Shown here piece after piece: positions 48,323 through 57,548 of a stretch of 64,000 nucleotides of DNA. The stretch is from CAWGHZ01 sp963775315. Its GTDB lineage: Bacteria; Pseudomonadota; Alphaproteobacteria; MPNO01; DASWLB01. Where the stretch lies: the NCBI GenBank assembly GCA_963775315.1, contig CAVZIN010000007.1:1984001-2048000 (forward strand), written 5' to 3'. The notes beneath the pieces were generated by a model. It searched no databases. It saw only the letters and a program-made list of their open reading frames with translations, and had not been told where the DNA came from. The position numbers were made by a program, and so were the translations under genes. Every line of letters begins with the position of its first letter. Positions within the stretch are counted from its first letter, which is position 1.

Positions 48323-50668
48323 CTACATCCGATGGATCGCCCGCCAGATGCGCTCGGGCGTCGCCGGCATCTCGAAATGGGTGACGCCGTAGGAGGCGAG
48401 CGCGTCGACGATGGCGTTGGTCATCACCGCGAGCGCGGGGGTCGTGCCGCCCTCGCCGCCGCCGCGCACGCCGAGCGCGTTGGTCGGGGTCGGCACCTCC
48501 ATGATCTCGGTCGCGAAGGACGGGAAGTCGTCGGCACGCGGCATGGCGTAGTCCATCATCGAGCCGGCGAGCATCTGGCCCGTCTCCGGGTCGTAGTAGG
48601 CGTGCTCCAGCAACGCCTGGCCGACGCCCTGCACGATCCCGCCGTGGGTCTGGCCGTGCAGGATGATCGGGTTGATGGCGCGGCCGACGTCGTCGACTGC
48701 CGACTGGCGGACAATGGTGAGCACGCCGGTCGCCGGGTCGATCTCGATTTCGACCACCTGCGCGCCGTAGGGATAGCCCGGCACGCGTGACACCTCCTGG
48801 TGCTCGGCGCCGAGCCGGCCCTTGAGCTCGGCCGGCAGGTCGGCGCGTTCGGAAGCGGCGCGCGCCACATCGTACATCCCCATCGTGCGGTCGGTGCCCT
48901 TGATGCGGAACCGGCCTTCCGCGAACTCGATGTCGCCGGGCGCGGCCTCCAGCACGTGGGCGGCGATCTGGCGGCCCTTCTCGACGATGGCGTCCGAGGC
49001 GTGGCCCATGACGATGCCGGCGAGGCGCATGGAGCGCGCCGAGTGGGAGCCGCCGCCCTCCTTCACGATGTCGGTGTCGCCGTGGATCAGCCTGATGGTC
49101 TCGAACGGCACGCCGAGCCAGTCGCTGACGCATTGGGCGAAGCTGGTCTCGTGCCCCTGGCCCGACGGGGTGGTGCCGATCACCACATCGACCGCGCCTT
49201 CGGGCTTCACGGTTATCTCGGCCCGCTCCATCGGGAAGCCCGACGTCACCTCGATGTAGGTGGCGAGCCCTATGCCGTAGAGCTTGCCGCGCGCCTCCGC
49301 CGCCTTTTTGCGCGCGGGGAACCCCTGCCAGTCGGAAAGGCGCAGCGCGCGGTCCATCGCCTGGGGGAAGTCGCCCGAATCGTAGGTGAGGCCGAGCGCC
49401 TGCTTGTACGGCATGCGGCCGGGCGGGATCAGGTTCTTGCGGCGCAGCTCGATCACGTCGAAGCCGAGCGTGCGGGCCGCCTTCTCGACCAGACGCTCCA
49501 TGATGTACATCGCCTCGGGCCGGCCGGCCGAGCGGTAGGGCGCGGTGGGCGAGGTGTTGGACAGCACCGCGCGGCCGCGCACGAAGGCCGCCGGGATGTC
49601 GTAGACGCTGGTCAGCAGCTCGGTCGTCTTGTTGAGCGGGACGAAGCTGACCGTGTAGGCGCCGACGTTGCTGGTCAGCGTGGCGCGCAGCGCGACGAAG
49701 CGGCCCGTCTTGTCGAGCGCGAGCTCGGCGTCGACGTGGAGGTCGCGCGCCTGGTAGTCGGTGAGGAACGCCTCGGAACGGACGGCGGTGAAGCGCACCG
49801 GACGGCCGAGCTTGCGCGCCGCCCACGCGACCAGGCCATATTCCGGATAGAACCAGTTGCGCGTGCCGAAATTGCCGCCGACGTCGCGCGCGACGACGCG
49901 GATCTTCGTGTCCTCGATCTTCAGCACGGCGGCAAGATCGCGTTTGACGCGGACCGAGTTGTCGCCACCGCAATAGAGCATGTAGCGGTCGGCCTTGGCG
50001 TCGTACTCGCAGACCGCCGCGCGCGGCTCGAGGGGCACGCCGGTCACGCGCTGCACGCTGGTCATGAGCTTCACGACGTGGTCGGCGCGGGCGAAGGCCG
50101 CCTCGGTCGCCGCCGCGTCGCCGAGCCCAGCGTCGACGCACATATTGTCCTTGCCGTCCCACACCTTGGGCGCGTCGGGCCGCATCGCGTCGGCGGTCGC
50201 CGTCACCGACGGCAGCGGCGCGTAATCCACCTCGACCGCCTCGGCGCCGGCGAGCGCCGCCTCGCGCGTCTCGGCGACGACCGCCGCGACGCCGTCGCCC
50301 ACGAACCGCGCCCGGTCCGACGCCAGGAGCGGGATCGGCGTCGTCCGCTTCTCCGACCCGTCCAGGTTATTGAGCGGCATGTCGTTGAGGCCCGCCATGC
50401 CGGCGTAGCAGGGGATGGTGCCGATCCCGTCCGCCGCGATGTCGGAAGCGGTCAGCACCGCGATCACGCCCGGCACGGCCCGCGCCGCCCGCGTGTCGAT
50501 CCCGCGGATGGTCGCGTGGGCGTGGGGCGAGCGGGCGAGGGCGAGGTGCGCCTGGCCCGGCAGGCTCACGTCGTCTGTATAGCGGCCCTGGCCGGTGATC
50601 AGCCGCATGTCCTCCTTGCGCAGGACCGGCTTGCCGATTCCCCCGGTGGTGAGCGTACCGTCCGCCAT
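48323..50668 (-). CDS. xanthine dehydrogenase family molybdopterin-binding subunit
   Basis: 781 residues from ATG 50668, with GGAGGAG upstream. Large Mo-cofactor subunit; N-terminus GIGKPVLRKEDMRLITGQGRYTDD, cofactor segments ARDVGGNFGTRNWFYPE and APYRSAGRPEAMY, and C-terminal GVRGGGEGGTTPALAV, where the active-site Glu sits in a GGGEGG loop instead of the GAGEAG of the 25061 paralogue. The first-domain loop GGNFG lacks one Gly of the usual GGGFG. It is therefore a different subfamily, possibly aldehyde- or heterocycle-oxidising. No small or medium subunit gene adjoins it. Divergent from the cupin at 50797. Confidence 0.9.
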   Translation of the reverse strand: MADGTLTTGGIGKPVLRKEDMRLITGQGRYTDDVSLPGQAHLALARSPHAHATIRGIDTRAARAVPGVIAVLTASDIAADGIGTIPCYAGMAGLNDMPLNNLDGSEKRTTPIPLLASDRARFVGDGVAAVVAETREAALAGAEAVEVDYAPLPSVTATADAMRPDAPKVWDGKDNMCVDAGLGDAAATEAAFARADHVVKLMTSVQRVTGVPLEPRAAVCEYDAKADRYMLYCGGDNSVRVKRDLAAVLKIEDTKIRVVARDVGGNFGTRNWFYPEYGLVAWAARKLGRPVRFTAVRSEAFLTDYQARDLHVDAELALDKTGRFVALRATLTSNVGAYTVSFVPLNKTTELLTSVYDIPAAFVRGRAVLSNTSPTAPYRSAGRPEAMYIMERLVEKAARTLGFDVIELRRKNLIPPGRMPYKQALGLTYDSGDFPQAMDRALRLSDWQGFPARKKAAEARGKLYGIGLATYIEVTSGFPMERAEITVKPEGAVDVVIGTTPSGQGHETSFAQCVSDWLGVPFETIRLIHGDTDIVKEGGGSHSARSMRLAGIVMGHASDAIVEKGRQIAAHVLEAAPGDIEFAEGRFRIKGTDRTMGMYDVARAASERADLPAELKGRLGAEHQEVSRVPGYPYGAQVVEIEIDPATGVLTIVRQSAVDDVGRAINPIILHGQTHGGIVQGVGQALLEHAYYDPETGQMLAGSMMDYAMPRADDFPSFATEIMEVPTPTNALGVRGGGEGGTTPALAVMTNAIVDALASYGVTHFEMPATPERIWRAIHRM

Positions 50669-50796
50669 GTTCCACTCCTCCCTCGCCGACGCGCCCCGGT
50701 ATAGCGTCACCCCGCGCCGAGGTCACGCCCGGGTTGACGCGGCGGGGCCGGGCGCGCACGTTATAAGCGGGAAATTCGGCGGCGAAGGAGACCGAC

Positions 50797-51678
50797 ATGA
50801 AGATCGTGCAGGGCGACGAGCTGCCCCTGAAGCGCGGGCTCGAGCATCGCGGCGGCACCTTCCACGGCCGCATCCTGGTCGAGGGCACGCCTGGGCGGCC
50901 GGACAATTTCCAGCTCAACTACGGCCAGATCGGCGGCGACTTCTACTCGCCGCGCCACCACCACAATTTCGAGCAGATCCGCTTCGTGCTGGAAGGCGAG
51001 GTCGATTTCGCCCGCGACGGCAAGCTCACCGAGGGCATGGTCGGGTATTTCCCCGAAGGCGCGTTCTACGGCCCGCAGTCGCAGGACGCCGCGCTGACCC
51101 CGATCGTCATTGTGCTGCAGTGCGGCGGCGCGTCGGGCCAGGGTTACCTGTCGCAGGCCGAAGCGAAGCAGGGCATGGCCGAGCTCTCGGCGCACGGCGA
51201 GTTCAAGGACGGCGTCTACCGCCGCAAGCCGGGCGTCGCTGGCAAGCGGAATGTCGACGGCTACCAGGCGATCTGGGAGCACATGAACGGCCAGCCGATG
51301 ACCTATCCCAAGCCGCGCTACAACCGGCCGTTCTTCATGGACCCGAAGAACTACGACTGGCTGCCGGCCGATGGCGCGCCGGGCGTCGCGGAAAAGCGGC
51401 TCGGCAGCTTCACCGAGCGCGGCACCTCGGCGACGTTCTACAAGCTCGACGCGGGCGCGCGCCTCACGGCCGAGGGCCGCGCGGTCTATTTCGTCGCGTC
51501 GGGCACGGGCAAGGCGGGCGAAACCCCCTACCGCCGCCTCACCACCGTGTTCTGCGAAGCGGGCGAGACCTGCCAGATCGCGGCTGACGCGGAGACGGTG
51601 ATCCTGCGTTACGGCCTCCCCGACCTCGCCGGGATGGTCGCGACGCGCCGCGCCGAGGTGAGCGCCGCCGCGGAGTAG
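50797..51678 (+). CDS. cupin-fold protein of unknown function
   Basis: 293 residues from ATG 50797, with GAAGGAGA upstream. The N-terminal half is a cupin: GGDFYSPRHHHNFEQIRFVLEGEVDF provides the His cluster and Glu of motif 1, and GMVGYFPEGAFYGPQ resembles motif 2. The C-terminal half has a second, degenerate barrel-like part (GTSATFYKLDAGARLTAEGRAVYFVASG). Possibly a metal-dependent dioxygenase or isomerase. Divergent from the orphan Mo-binding subunit; this may be a functional pairing, but only by position. Confidence 0.75.
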   Translation: MKIVQGDELPLKRGLEHRGGTFHGRILVEGTPGRPDNFQLNYGQIGGDFYSPRHHHNFEQIRFVLEGEVDFARDGKLTEGMVGYFPEGAFYGPQSQDAALTPIVIVLQCGGASGQGYLSQAEAKQGMAELSAHGEFKDGVYRRKPGVAGKRNVDGYQAIWEHMNGQPMTYPKPRYNRPFFMDPKNYDWLPADGAPGVAEKRLGSFTERGTSATFYKLDAGARLTAEGRAVYFVASGTGKAGETPYRRLTTVFCEAGETCQIAADAETVILRYGLPDLAGMVATRRAEVSAAAE

Positions 51679-51756
51679 GGCGAAGCCGACCCCCCGCCCC
51701 TCGCCGGGCGAGGTTACGGCTTGCGCGGCCGGGCGCGATCCGGTTGATTGGGCGGC

Positions 51757-52104
51757 ATGAGACATCTCGGCCGCATCCTGCTGATCCTCGTCGCCGTGCT
51801 GGTGGTCGCGTTCGCGATCGTCAACCGGCAGGCGGTGACGCTCAATTTCTGGCCGCTCCCGTTCGCGGCGACGGTGCCGCTCTACCTCGTGATGCTCGGC
51901 GCGCTCGCCCTCGGCGTCGCGGTCGGCGGCATCGCGACCTGGGTGCGCGGCGGAAGGTGGCGGCGCCGCGCGCGCGCCGCGGAGCGCGAGAACAGGGCGC
52001 TGGCCGAGCGACTGGCCGCCGAGCGCGTCGAGGCGGCCGAGCGCGTGCCCCAGGCGGTGGCGCTGCCCCCCGGCCGCGCCCGCGCCCGCATCGACGACGA
52101 ATAG
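51757..52104 (+). CDS. lapA: LapA/DUF1049 family membrane protein
   Basis: 115 residues from ATG 51757. Two membrane helices (ILLILVAVLVVAFAIVNRQ and LYLVMLGALALGVAVGGIATWV) with the family motif VNRQAVTLNFWPLPF between them, then a basic and coiled C-terminal tail (RARAAERENRALAERLAAE). Family members in gammaproteobacteria help regulate LPS synthesis through LapB/FtsH. Sitting just upstream of pyrF is the usual position in alphaproteobacteria. The tail ends RARARIDDE. Confidence 0.86.
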   Translation: MRHLGRILLILVAVLVVAFAIVNRQAVTLNFWPLPFAATVPLYLVMLGALALGVAVGGIATWVRGGRWRRRARAAERENRALAERLAAERVEAAERVPQAVALPPGRARARIDDE

Positions 52105-52176
52105 CCCCCGTCGCCGCCGCGTTTCGCGCGCGGGCGAATGCGGCTATATTCGCGTCGTCAACCGACGGAACCGGAC

Positions 52177-52914
52177 ATGGCCAACGCCGACGCAGGCAAG
52201 CGCATCCTCTGCGCCATCGACACGCCCAACCTCGACGAGGCCGTGCGCCTTGCCGGCGCCGTCCAGGGCGCCGTCGGCGGGGTGAAGCTCGGCAAGGAGT
52301 TTTTCACGGCGAACGGGCCCGACGGAGTGCGACGCATCGCGCGCAACCGCATGCCGGTCTTCCTCGACCTCAAATTCCACGACATCCCGAACACGGTGGC
52401 GGGGGCGGTGCGCGCGGCCACCTCGCTCGGCGCGTTCATGATGACGATCCACGCCTCCGGCGGCGCGGCGATGATCGCCGCCGCCGCGAAGGCCGCCGAC
52501 GAGGCGGCGAAGGGCGGCGGCAAGCGGCCGCTGATCGTCGCCGTGACGGTGCTGACCAGCCTCGCCGAATCCGACCTCGCCGCCATCGGCCAGCAGGGCC
52601 CGATCGAGGCCCAGGTGCTGCGCCTCGCCAAGCTCGCCAAGGCGAACGGCGCCGACGGGGCGGTCGCCTCGCCGCGGGAGGCGGCGGCGCTCCGGGCCGA
52701 GCTCGGCCCCGACTTCACGCTGGTCGTTCCGGGCGTGCGCCCGCGCGGCATCGCGGCAGGCGACCAGATGCGGGTCACGACGCCGGGCGAGGCGGTCTCG
52801 GGCGGCGCCGACTGGCTGGTCATCGGCCGGCCGATCACCGGCGCGCCCGACCCCAAGGCGGCGGCGCGCGCCATCGCCTACGACATGGGCGCCGGCGAGA
52901 AGGCCCGGACCTAG
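52177..52914 (+). CDS. pyrF: orotidine-5'-phosphate decarboxylase
   Basis: 245 residues from ATG 52177. Final step of UMP synthesis. The catalytic Asp-Lys-Asp segment is FLDLKFHDIPNTV; the substrate-phosphate region is PGVRPRG and WLVIGRPIT. A slightly long loop (EAAKGGGKRPLIVAV) is tolerated in the family. Type 1 OMP decarboxylase. Ends one base before the trpF GTG, and the two are probably co-transcribed. Confidence 0.94.
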   Translation: MANADAGKRILCAIDTPNLDEAVRLAGAVQGAVGGVKLGKEFFTANGPDGVRRIARNRMPVFLDLKFHDIPNTVAGAVRAATSLGAFMMTIHASGGAAMIAAAAKAADEAAKGGGKRPLIVAVTVLTSLAESDLAAIGQQGPIEAQVLRLAKLAKANGADGAVASPREAAALRAELGPDFTLVVPGVRPRGIAAGDQMRVTTPGEAVSGGADWLVIGRPITGAPDPKAAARAIAYDMGAGEKART

Positions 52915-52915
52915 G

Positions 52916-53563
52916 GTGGCGGTCGCGGTCAAGATCTGCGGCTGCTCCACTCCGGACGCCGTGGCCGCCGCCGCCGCGGGCGGCGCGTCCTATGTCGGGT
53001 TCGTGTTCTACCCGCCCTCGCCGCGCGCGGTCTCGACCGAGCGGGCGGCGACGCTGGCGCGCCTCGCGCCCGAGCGGATGAAGCGCGTCGCGCTGATGGT
53101 CGATCCGGACGACGAGCTGGTGCGGCTGGTCGCGAACCGCGTGGCGCTCGACCTGATCCAGCTCCACGGGTCCGAGACGCCCGCGCGCGTCGCCGCGATC
53201 AAGGCGCTCGCCGGCCTTCCCGCCATGAAGGCGATCAAGGTGGCCGACGCCACCGACGTCGCGACCGCCGCCGCCTATCTCGAATGCGCCGACATGCTGC
53301 TGTTCGACGCCAAGGTGCCGGAGACGCGGCCGGGCGCGCTGCCCGGCGGCAACGCGTCGAGCTTCGACTGGCGGCTCCTGTCGGGCCGGCGCTGGTCACG
53401 GCCCTGGATGCTGTCCGGCGGGCTGAATGCCGCGAACCTTTCCGAGGCGGTCTCGGTCTCGGGCGCGAAGATCGTCGACGTCTCGTCGGGGATCGAGTCG
53501 CGCCCCGGCGTCAAGGACCCGGAGAAGATCCGCGCCCTGCTCGAGATCGCCAAGGGACTGTGA
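52916..53563 (+). CDS. trpF: phosphoribosylanthranilate isomerase
   Basis: 215 residues from GTG 52916. Third step of tryptophan synthesis from chorismate. The catalytic Cys is in VKICGCSTPDAV; the general acid Asp is in MLLFDAKVPE; the phosphate-binding C-terminus has MLSGGLNAANL and VDVSSGIESRPGVKD. Length is normal. In most alphaproteobacteria trpB follows directly; here an antisense SCO gene separates them, so trpBA must have its own promoter or read-through. Confidence 0.94.
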   Translation: MAVAVKICGCSTPDAVAAAAAGGASYVGFVFYPPSPRAVSTERAATLARLAPERMKRVALMVDPDDELVRLVANRVALDLIQLHGSETPARVAAIKALAGLPAMKAIKVADATDVATAAAYLECADMLLFDAKVPETRPGALPGGNASSFDWRLLSGRRWSRPWMLSGGLNAANLSEAVSVSGAKIVDVSSGIESRPGVKDPEKIRALLEIAKGL

Positions 53564-53600
53564 CGCCACCGATCGGCACCCTATCGGTTCGTTTGCGCTC

Positions 53601-54371
53601 TCAGCCGCCGCTGGTGGCCGGCGGCGACGGCAGGAACGACGAGACGGTGCGCCACAGCGCGTCGTTCGACACCACGTCCGCCTCGTCGTAGATCTTGCGG
53701 ATATGCCCGCCCGGTCCGACGACGATCAGCCCGTCATTGTGCGAAATGTCGTAGCCGGGCTGCGCCGCGGTCGCGAGGTCGTTCCGCACCTCGGGCTGCG
53801 GCGAGAGGTCGCCCGGTCCCGACGTTTCGTCCGAATCCGACACCTTCTGGTAGGCGATGTGGAACCCGCCAGTCACCGCCTTCCGCACCGCGTCGGGCGC
53901 GCCGGTCAGGTATTGCCAGTGCGGGTCCTTCGGGTCCCAGCCGTACTGCTTCAGGAATTTCCGCATCTGCGAGGGTCCGGTTCCGGCCGGATCGACGTTG
54001 AACGCGACCAGTTCCACCTGGTCCGCCACGCCAGCCCGCTCCAGCAGCCGCTCGAATCCGATCAGATGCGCGGCGATCAACGGACAGTAGGTGGTGCAGT
54101 AGGGGAAGAGGAACGTCACCACCTGCACCTTGCCGACGAATCGCGCGGAGCGGACCGGCTGGCCGAGCTGGTTGGTGAGCGCGTAGGCGGGCGCGGGACC
54201 GAGGTCGGGAAGGCCGGCCGCGGCCCCGCTGGGCGCGCGCCGGCCGGTCGCAAGCCCGAGCCAGAACCCGACCGCGACGAGCGCAGCCCCGGTCGCCGCC
54301 AGCGCGATGACCCGCCGCCCGCGGCGCGGTCCCGTGTCCCGGCGCGTGGCGAAGATGCGGTTCCGTGGCAT
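53601..54371 (-). CDS. SCO1/SenC family copper protein
   Basis: 256 residues from ATG 54371 (GGGGACGCG upstream); an ATG at 54392 is in frame but less well placed. The N-terminal basic segment RRDTGPRRGRRVIALAAT leads into a membrane anchor (about residues 20-42). The thioredoxin fold has the copper-binding CxxxC in FPYCTTYCPL and the conserved His in YDISHNDGLIV. SCO proteins deliver copper or thiol reduction to the CuA site of aa3-type oxidases; cbb3 enzymes lack CuA, so this one is not clearly tied to the cco operon at the window start. Lies antisense between trpF and trpB. Confidence 0.9.
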   Translation of the reverse strand: MPRNRIFATRRDTGPRRGRRVIALAATGAALVAVGFWLGLATGRRAPSGAAAGLPDLGPAPAYALTNQLGQPVRSARFVGKVQVVTFLFPYCTTYCPLIAAHLIGFERLLERAGVADQVELVAFNVDPAGTGPSQMRKFLKQYGWDPKDPHWQYLTGAPDAVRKAVTGGFHIAYQKVSDSDETSGPGDLSPQPEVRNDLATAAQPGYDISHNDGLIVVGPGGHIRKIYDEADVVSNDALWRTVSSFLPSPPATSGG

Positions 54372-54491
54372 CGCGTCCCCGTTTGCCCCCATGGGCCGCG
54401 AAAATCAACCCCCGTGTCGCCGCAGGCCGGGCCGGGACCCGGGCGAAAACACCCTGTGCCCTCCGGCCGTTCCGATGCTAAAACCCGCCGA

Positions 54492-55709
54492 ATGGCAACA
54501 CCCAAACCCAACACGTGGCGCGCCGGGCCCGACGAGTCCGGCCATTTCGGCATCTATGGCGGGCGCTACGTCGCCGAGACATTGATGCCGCTGATCCAGG
54601 ACGTCGAGCGCGCGTGGCGCGCGGCCGAGGCCGATCCGTCCTTTGCCGACGAGCTTGCCTACTACCTGGAGCATTACGTGGGCCGGCCGAGCCCGCTCTA
54701 CTTCGCCGAGCGGCTGACCGGGCATTTCGGCGGCGCAAAAATCTACTTCAAGCGCGACGAGCTGAACCACACCGGCGCGCACAAGATCAACAACACGGTC
54801 GGCCAGATCCTGCTCGCGCGGCGCATGGGCAAGACGCGCATCATCGCGGAGACCGGCGCGGGCCAGCACGGCGTCGCGACCGCCACGGTCTGCGCGCTGT
54901 TCGGCCTGCCCTGCGTCGTCTACATGGGCAAGACCGACATCGAGCGCCAGTCGCCCAACGTGTTCCGCATGCGCCTGCTCGGCGCCGAGGTGGTGCCCGT
55001 CACCTCGGGCTCGATGACGCTCAAGGACGCGATGAACGAGGCGCTGCGCGATTGGGTCTCGCACGTCGAGGACACGTTCTACGTGATCGGCACGGTCGCC
55101 GGCCCGCACCCCTACCCCGAGATGGTGCGCGCGTTCCAGTCGGTGATCGGGCGCGAGACGCGCGAGCAGATCATGAAGGCCGAGGGGCGCCTGCCCGACA
55201 CGTTGGTCGCCTGCATCGGCGGCGGGTCGAACGCAATGGGACTGTTCCACCCGTTCCTCGACGAGCCGAACGTCCGCATCTATGCCGTCGAGGCCGCCGG
55301 CAAGGGCCTCGACACGCACGAGCACGCGGCCTCGATCGCCGGCGGCGCCCCGGGCGTGCTGCACGGCTCGCGCTCGTACCTCCTGCAGGACGCGGACGGG
55401 CAGATCCTCGAGACGCATTCGATCTCGGCCGGGCTCGACTATCCCGGCATCGGGCCGGAGCATGCTTGGCTGCACGATCAGGGCCGGGTGCACTACGTCT
55501 CCGCCACCGACGAGGAGGCGCTGGCCGCGTTCCAGCTCTGCTGCCGACAGGAGGGGATCATCCCGGCGCTGGAGCCGTCGCACGCCCTCGCCCACGTAGC
55601 GCGCATCGCGCCAACCCTGCCCGAGGACCACATCATCGTGATGAACATGTGCGGGCGCGGCGACAAGGACGTGTTCACCGTCGCCGCCGCCCTCGGGGTG
55701 ACGCTGTGA
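54492..55709 (+). CDS. trpB: tryptophan synthase beta chain
   Basis: 405 residues from ATG 54492. Joins indole and serine to make tryptophan, PLP-dependent. The PLP Lys is in LNHTGAHKINNTVGQ; AETGAGQHGVATATVCALFG, CIGGGSNAMGLFHPFLDE and MNMCGRGDKDVFTV are standard. N-terminal SGHFGIYGGRYVAETLMP is typical. Pairs with trpA downstream across a gap holding a G/C hairpin. Confidence 0.96.
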   Translation: MATPKPNTWRAGPDESGHFGIYGGRYVAETLMPLIQDVERAWRAAEADPSFADELAYYLEHYVGRPSPLYFAERLTGHFGGAKIYFKRDELNHTGAHKINNTVGQILLARRMGKTRIIAETGAGQHGVATATVCALFGLPCVVYMGKTDIERQSPNVFRMRLLGAEVVPVTSGSMTLKDAMNEALRDWVSHVEDTFYVIGTVAGPHPYPEMVRAFQSVIGRETREQIMKAEGRLPDTLVACIGGGSNAMGLFHPFLDEPNVRIYAVEAAGKGLDTHEHAASIAGGAPGVLHGSRSYLLQDADGQILETHSISAGLDYPGIGPEHAWLHDQGRVHYVSATDEEALAAFQLCCRQEGIIPALEPSHALAHVARIAPTLPEDHIIVMNMCGRGDKDVFTVAAALGVTL

Positions 55710-55733
55710 GCGCGGTTTCGACCCCCTCCCTGA

Positions 55734-55756
55734 CCCTCCCCCTTTTAGGGGGAGGG
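55734..55756. repeat. G/C hairpin in the trpB-trpA gap
   Basis: CCCTCCCCC-tttta-GGGGGAGGG, a perfect 9-base-pair stem, with further CCCTCCC upstream. Same family as the elements at 27413 and 37634. Located inside an operon, so it may modulate the trpB/trpA ratio or be a passive repeat insertion. Confidence 0.6.
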
Positions 55757-55770
55757 CTGGGGCGCTCCCC

Positions 55771-56622
55771 ATGACCGCCCCCGGCGCGCGCATCGCGGCA
55801 CGGTTCGCCGCGCTGAAGGCGGAGAGACGGGCGGGGCTCGTCGCGTTCGTCACCGCGGGCGATCCCGATCCCGCGATTTCAGCCGAGATTCTCGACGGGC
55901 TGCCGGCGGCGGGCGCCGACCTGATCGAGATCGGCATGCCGTTCAGCGACCCGATGGCGGACGGCCCGCTGATCCAGGCGGCGTCGCTCCGCGCGCTGCG
56001 TGCCGGCCAGAACATGGCAAAAACGCTGGAGATGGTGCGCCGCTTCCGGAAGCACGACGCGGCGACGCCGATCATCCTGATGGGCTACTACAACCCGATC
56101 TACCGCTACGGCGACGCGCGCTTCGCCAGGGACGCGGCCGAGGCCGGAATCGACGGGATGATCATCGTCGACCTGCCGCCGGAAGAGGAGGGCGAGCTCC
56201 GCCCGCACGCGGAAACCGCCGGCCTGTCGCTGATCCGCCTCGTCTCCCCCAACACGCCGGACGCCCGCATCGCGACGTTGATGCAGGGCACGTCGGGCTT
56301 CGTCTACTACGTCTCGATCACCGGGATCACCGGCACCGCCTCGGCCGAGGCGACCGGCGTCGCCCGCACGGTCGCGCGCATCCGCGCCGCCACCGCGTTG
56401 CCGGTTGCGGTCGGGTTCGGCATCAAGACGCCGGCGCAGGCGGCCGACATCGCCAAGGTCGCGGACGCGGCCGTCGTCGGCTCGGCCATCGTGGCGCAGA
56501 TCGCCGACAGGGTGGACATGGACGGCAACGCCGCGCCCGGCACCGCCCGGGCCGTACTCGACTACGTGTCGGCGCTGGCGCGCGGTGTGCGCGGCGCGCG
56601 CGAGGCCGCGGACGCGCGGTGA
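55771..56622 (+). CDS. trpA: tryptophan synthase alpha chain
   Basis: 283 residues from ATG 55771. Cleaves indole-3-glycerol phosphate. The catalytic Glu lies in ADLIEIGMPFSDPMADGPLIQ; the catalytic Asp is in GMIIVDLPPEEE; the phosphate site includes GFGIKTPAQAA. Ends with RGVRGAREAADAR. The stop overlaps the accD GTG start. Confidence 0.96.
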   Translation: MTAPGARIAARFAALKAERRAGLVAFVTAGDPDPAISAEILDGLPAAGADLIEIGMPFSDPMADGPLIQAASLRALRAGQNMAKTLEMVRRFRKHDAATPIILMGYYNPIYRYGDARFARDAAEAGIDGMIIVDLPPEEEGELRPHAETAGLSLIRLVSPNTPDARIATLMQGTSGFVYYVSITGITGTASAEATGVARTVARIRAATALPVAVGFGIKTPAQAADIAKVADAAVVGSAIVAQIADRVDMDGNAAPGTARAVLDYVSALARGVRGAREAADAR

Positions 56623-57548
56623 GCTGGATCACCAACTACGTCCGGCCGAAAATCCGCGCGCTGGTGCAGCGCTCGTCGGTGCCGGACAACCTCTGGCAGA
56701 AATGCCCGTCCTGCGACCAGATGGTGTTCCATCGCGAGCTGGCGGCGAACCTCAACGTCTGCACCCACTGCGGCCATCATTTGCGGCTCGGCGCCAAGGC
56801 GCGGCTCGACCTCCTGTTCGACGACGGCGGGTGGGAAGACGTGCCGCTGCCCGCCGTTCCCGCCGACCCGCTGCGCTTCCGCGACCGCAAGCGTTACGCC
56901 GAACGGCTGCGCGAGGCGCGCGCGGCGACGGGCCGGCAGGACGCGCTGATCGTCGCGAAGGGTCCGCTCGGCGGGCGCGCGGCGGTCGCCGCCGCGTTCG
57001 ACTTCGCTTTCATGGGCGGCTCGATGGGGATGGCGGTCGGCGAGGGGCTGCTCGCCGCGGCGCGGACCGCCGTCGCCGCCAAGGCGCCGCTGATCGTGTT
57101 CCCGTCCTCGGGCGGGGCGCGCATGCAGGAAGGCATCCTCTCGCTGATGCAGATGCCGCGCACCACCATCGCGGTCGAGCTGGTGAAGGAGGCGGGACTT
57201 CCCTACATCGTGGTGCTGACCGACCCGACGACCGGCGGCGTCTCGGCCTCGTTCGCGATGCTCGGCGACATCGCGATCGCCGAGCCCGGCGCCGTCATCG
57301 GCTTCGCCGGCGCCAGGGTGATCGAGGAGACGATCCGCGAGCAGCTTCCCGAAGGGTTCCAGCGCGCCGAGTATCTCTACGAGCACGGCATCATCGACAT
57401 GGTCGTGCACCGCCACAAGCTGCGCGAGACGCTGATCCGCATCGTCGGGCTGCTGACCGAGCCGAAGGCCGCGCCCGAAGCGCCGCCGCCCGAAGCGCCC
57501 CTGTTCCTCGCGCCCGCCGAGCGCCGTGCCGGAGACGCCCCTGCGTAG
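56619..57548 (+). CDS. accD: acetyl-CoA carboxylase carboxyltransferase subunit beta
   Basis: 309 residues from GTG 56619 (overlaps the trpA stop by four bases). Carboxyltransferase half of acetyl-CoA carboxylase, first committed step of fatty acid synthesis. A zinc ribbon is formed by KCPSCDQMVFHREL and VCTHCGHH (four Cys). The crotonase-like core has FPSSGGARMQEGILSLMQMPRT and DPTTGGVSASFAMLGDIAIAEPGA. The proline-rich C-terminal tail (EAPPPEAPLFLAPAE) overlaps folC. Confidence 0.95.
   Translation: MSWITNYVRPKIRALVQRSSVPDNLWQKCPSCDQMVFHRELAANLNVCTHCGHHLRLGAKARLDLLFDDGGWEDVPLPAVPADPLRFRDRKRYAERLREARAATGRQDALIVAKGPLGGRAAVAAAFDFAFMGGSMGMAVGEGLLAAARTAVAAKAPLIVFPSSGGARMQEGILSLMQMPRTTIAVELVKEAGLPYIVVLTDPTTGGVSASFAMLGDIAIAEPGAVIGFAGARVIEETIREQLPEGFQRAEYLYEHGIIDMVVHRHKLRETLIRIVGLLTEPKAAPEAPPPEAPLFLAPAERRAGDAPA

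Noticed and set aside
50735..50775. A TTGACG ... TTATAAG promoter in front of the cupin at 50797
   Set aside because: The spacer would be over 20 bases, too long for a normal sigma70 promoter.
53601..54371. Assigning the SCO protein to cbb3 oxidase maturation with the cco operon
   Set aside because: cbb3 oxidases lack CuA and the genes are over 45 kb apart; a link to an aa3-type oxidase elsewhere is at least as likely.
55734..55756. Reading the trpB-trpA hairpin as an operon terminator
   Set aside because: It lies within a conserved operon, has no T tract after the stem, and belongs to a repeat family found elsewhere in the window; kept as a repeat only.
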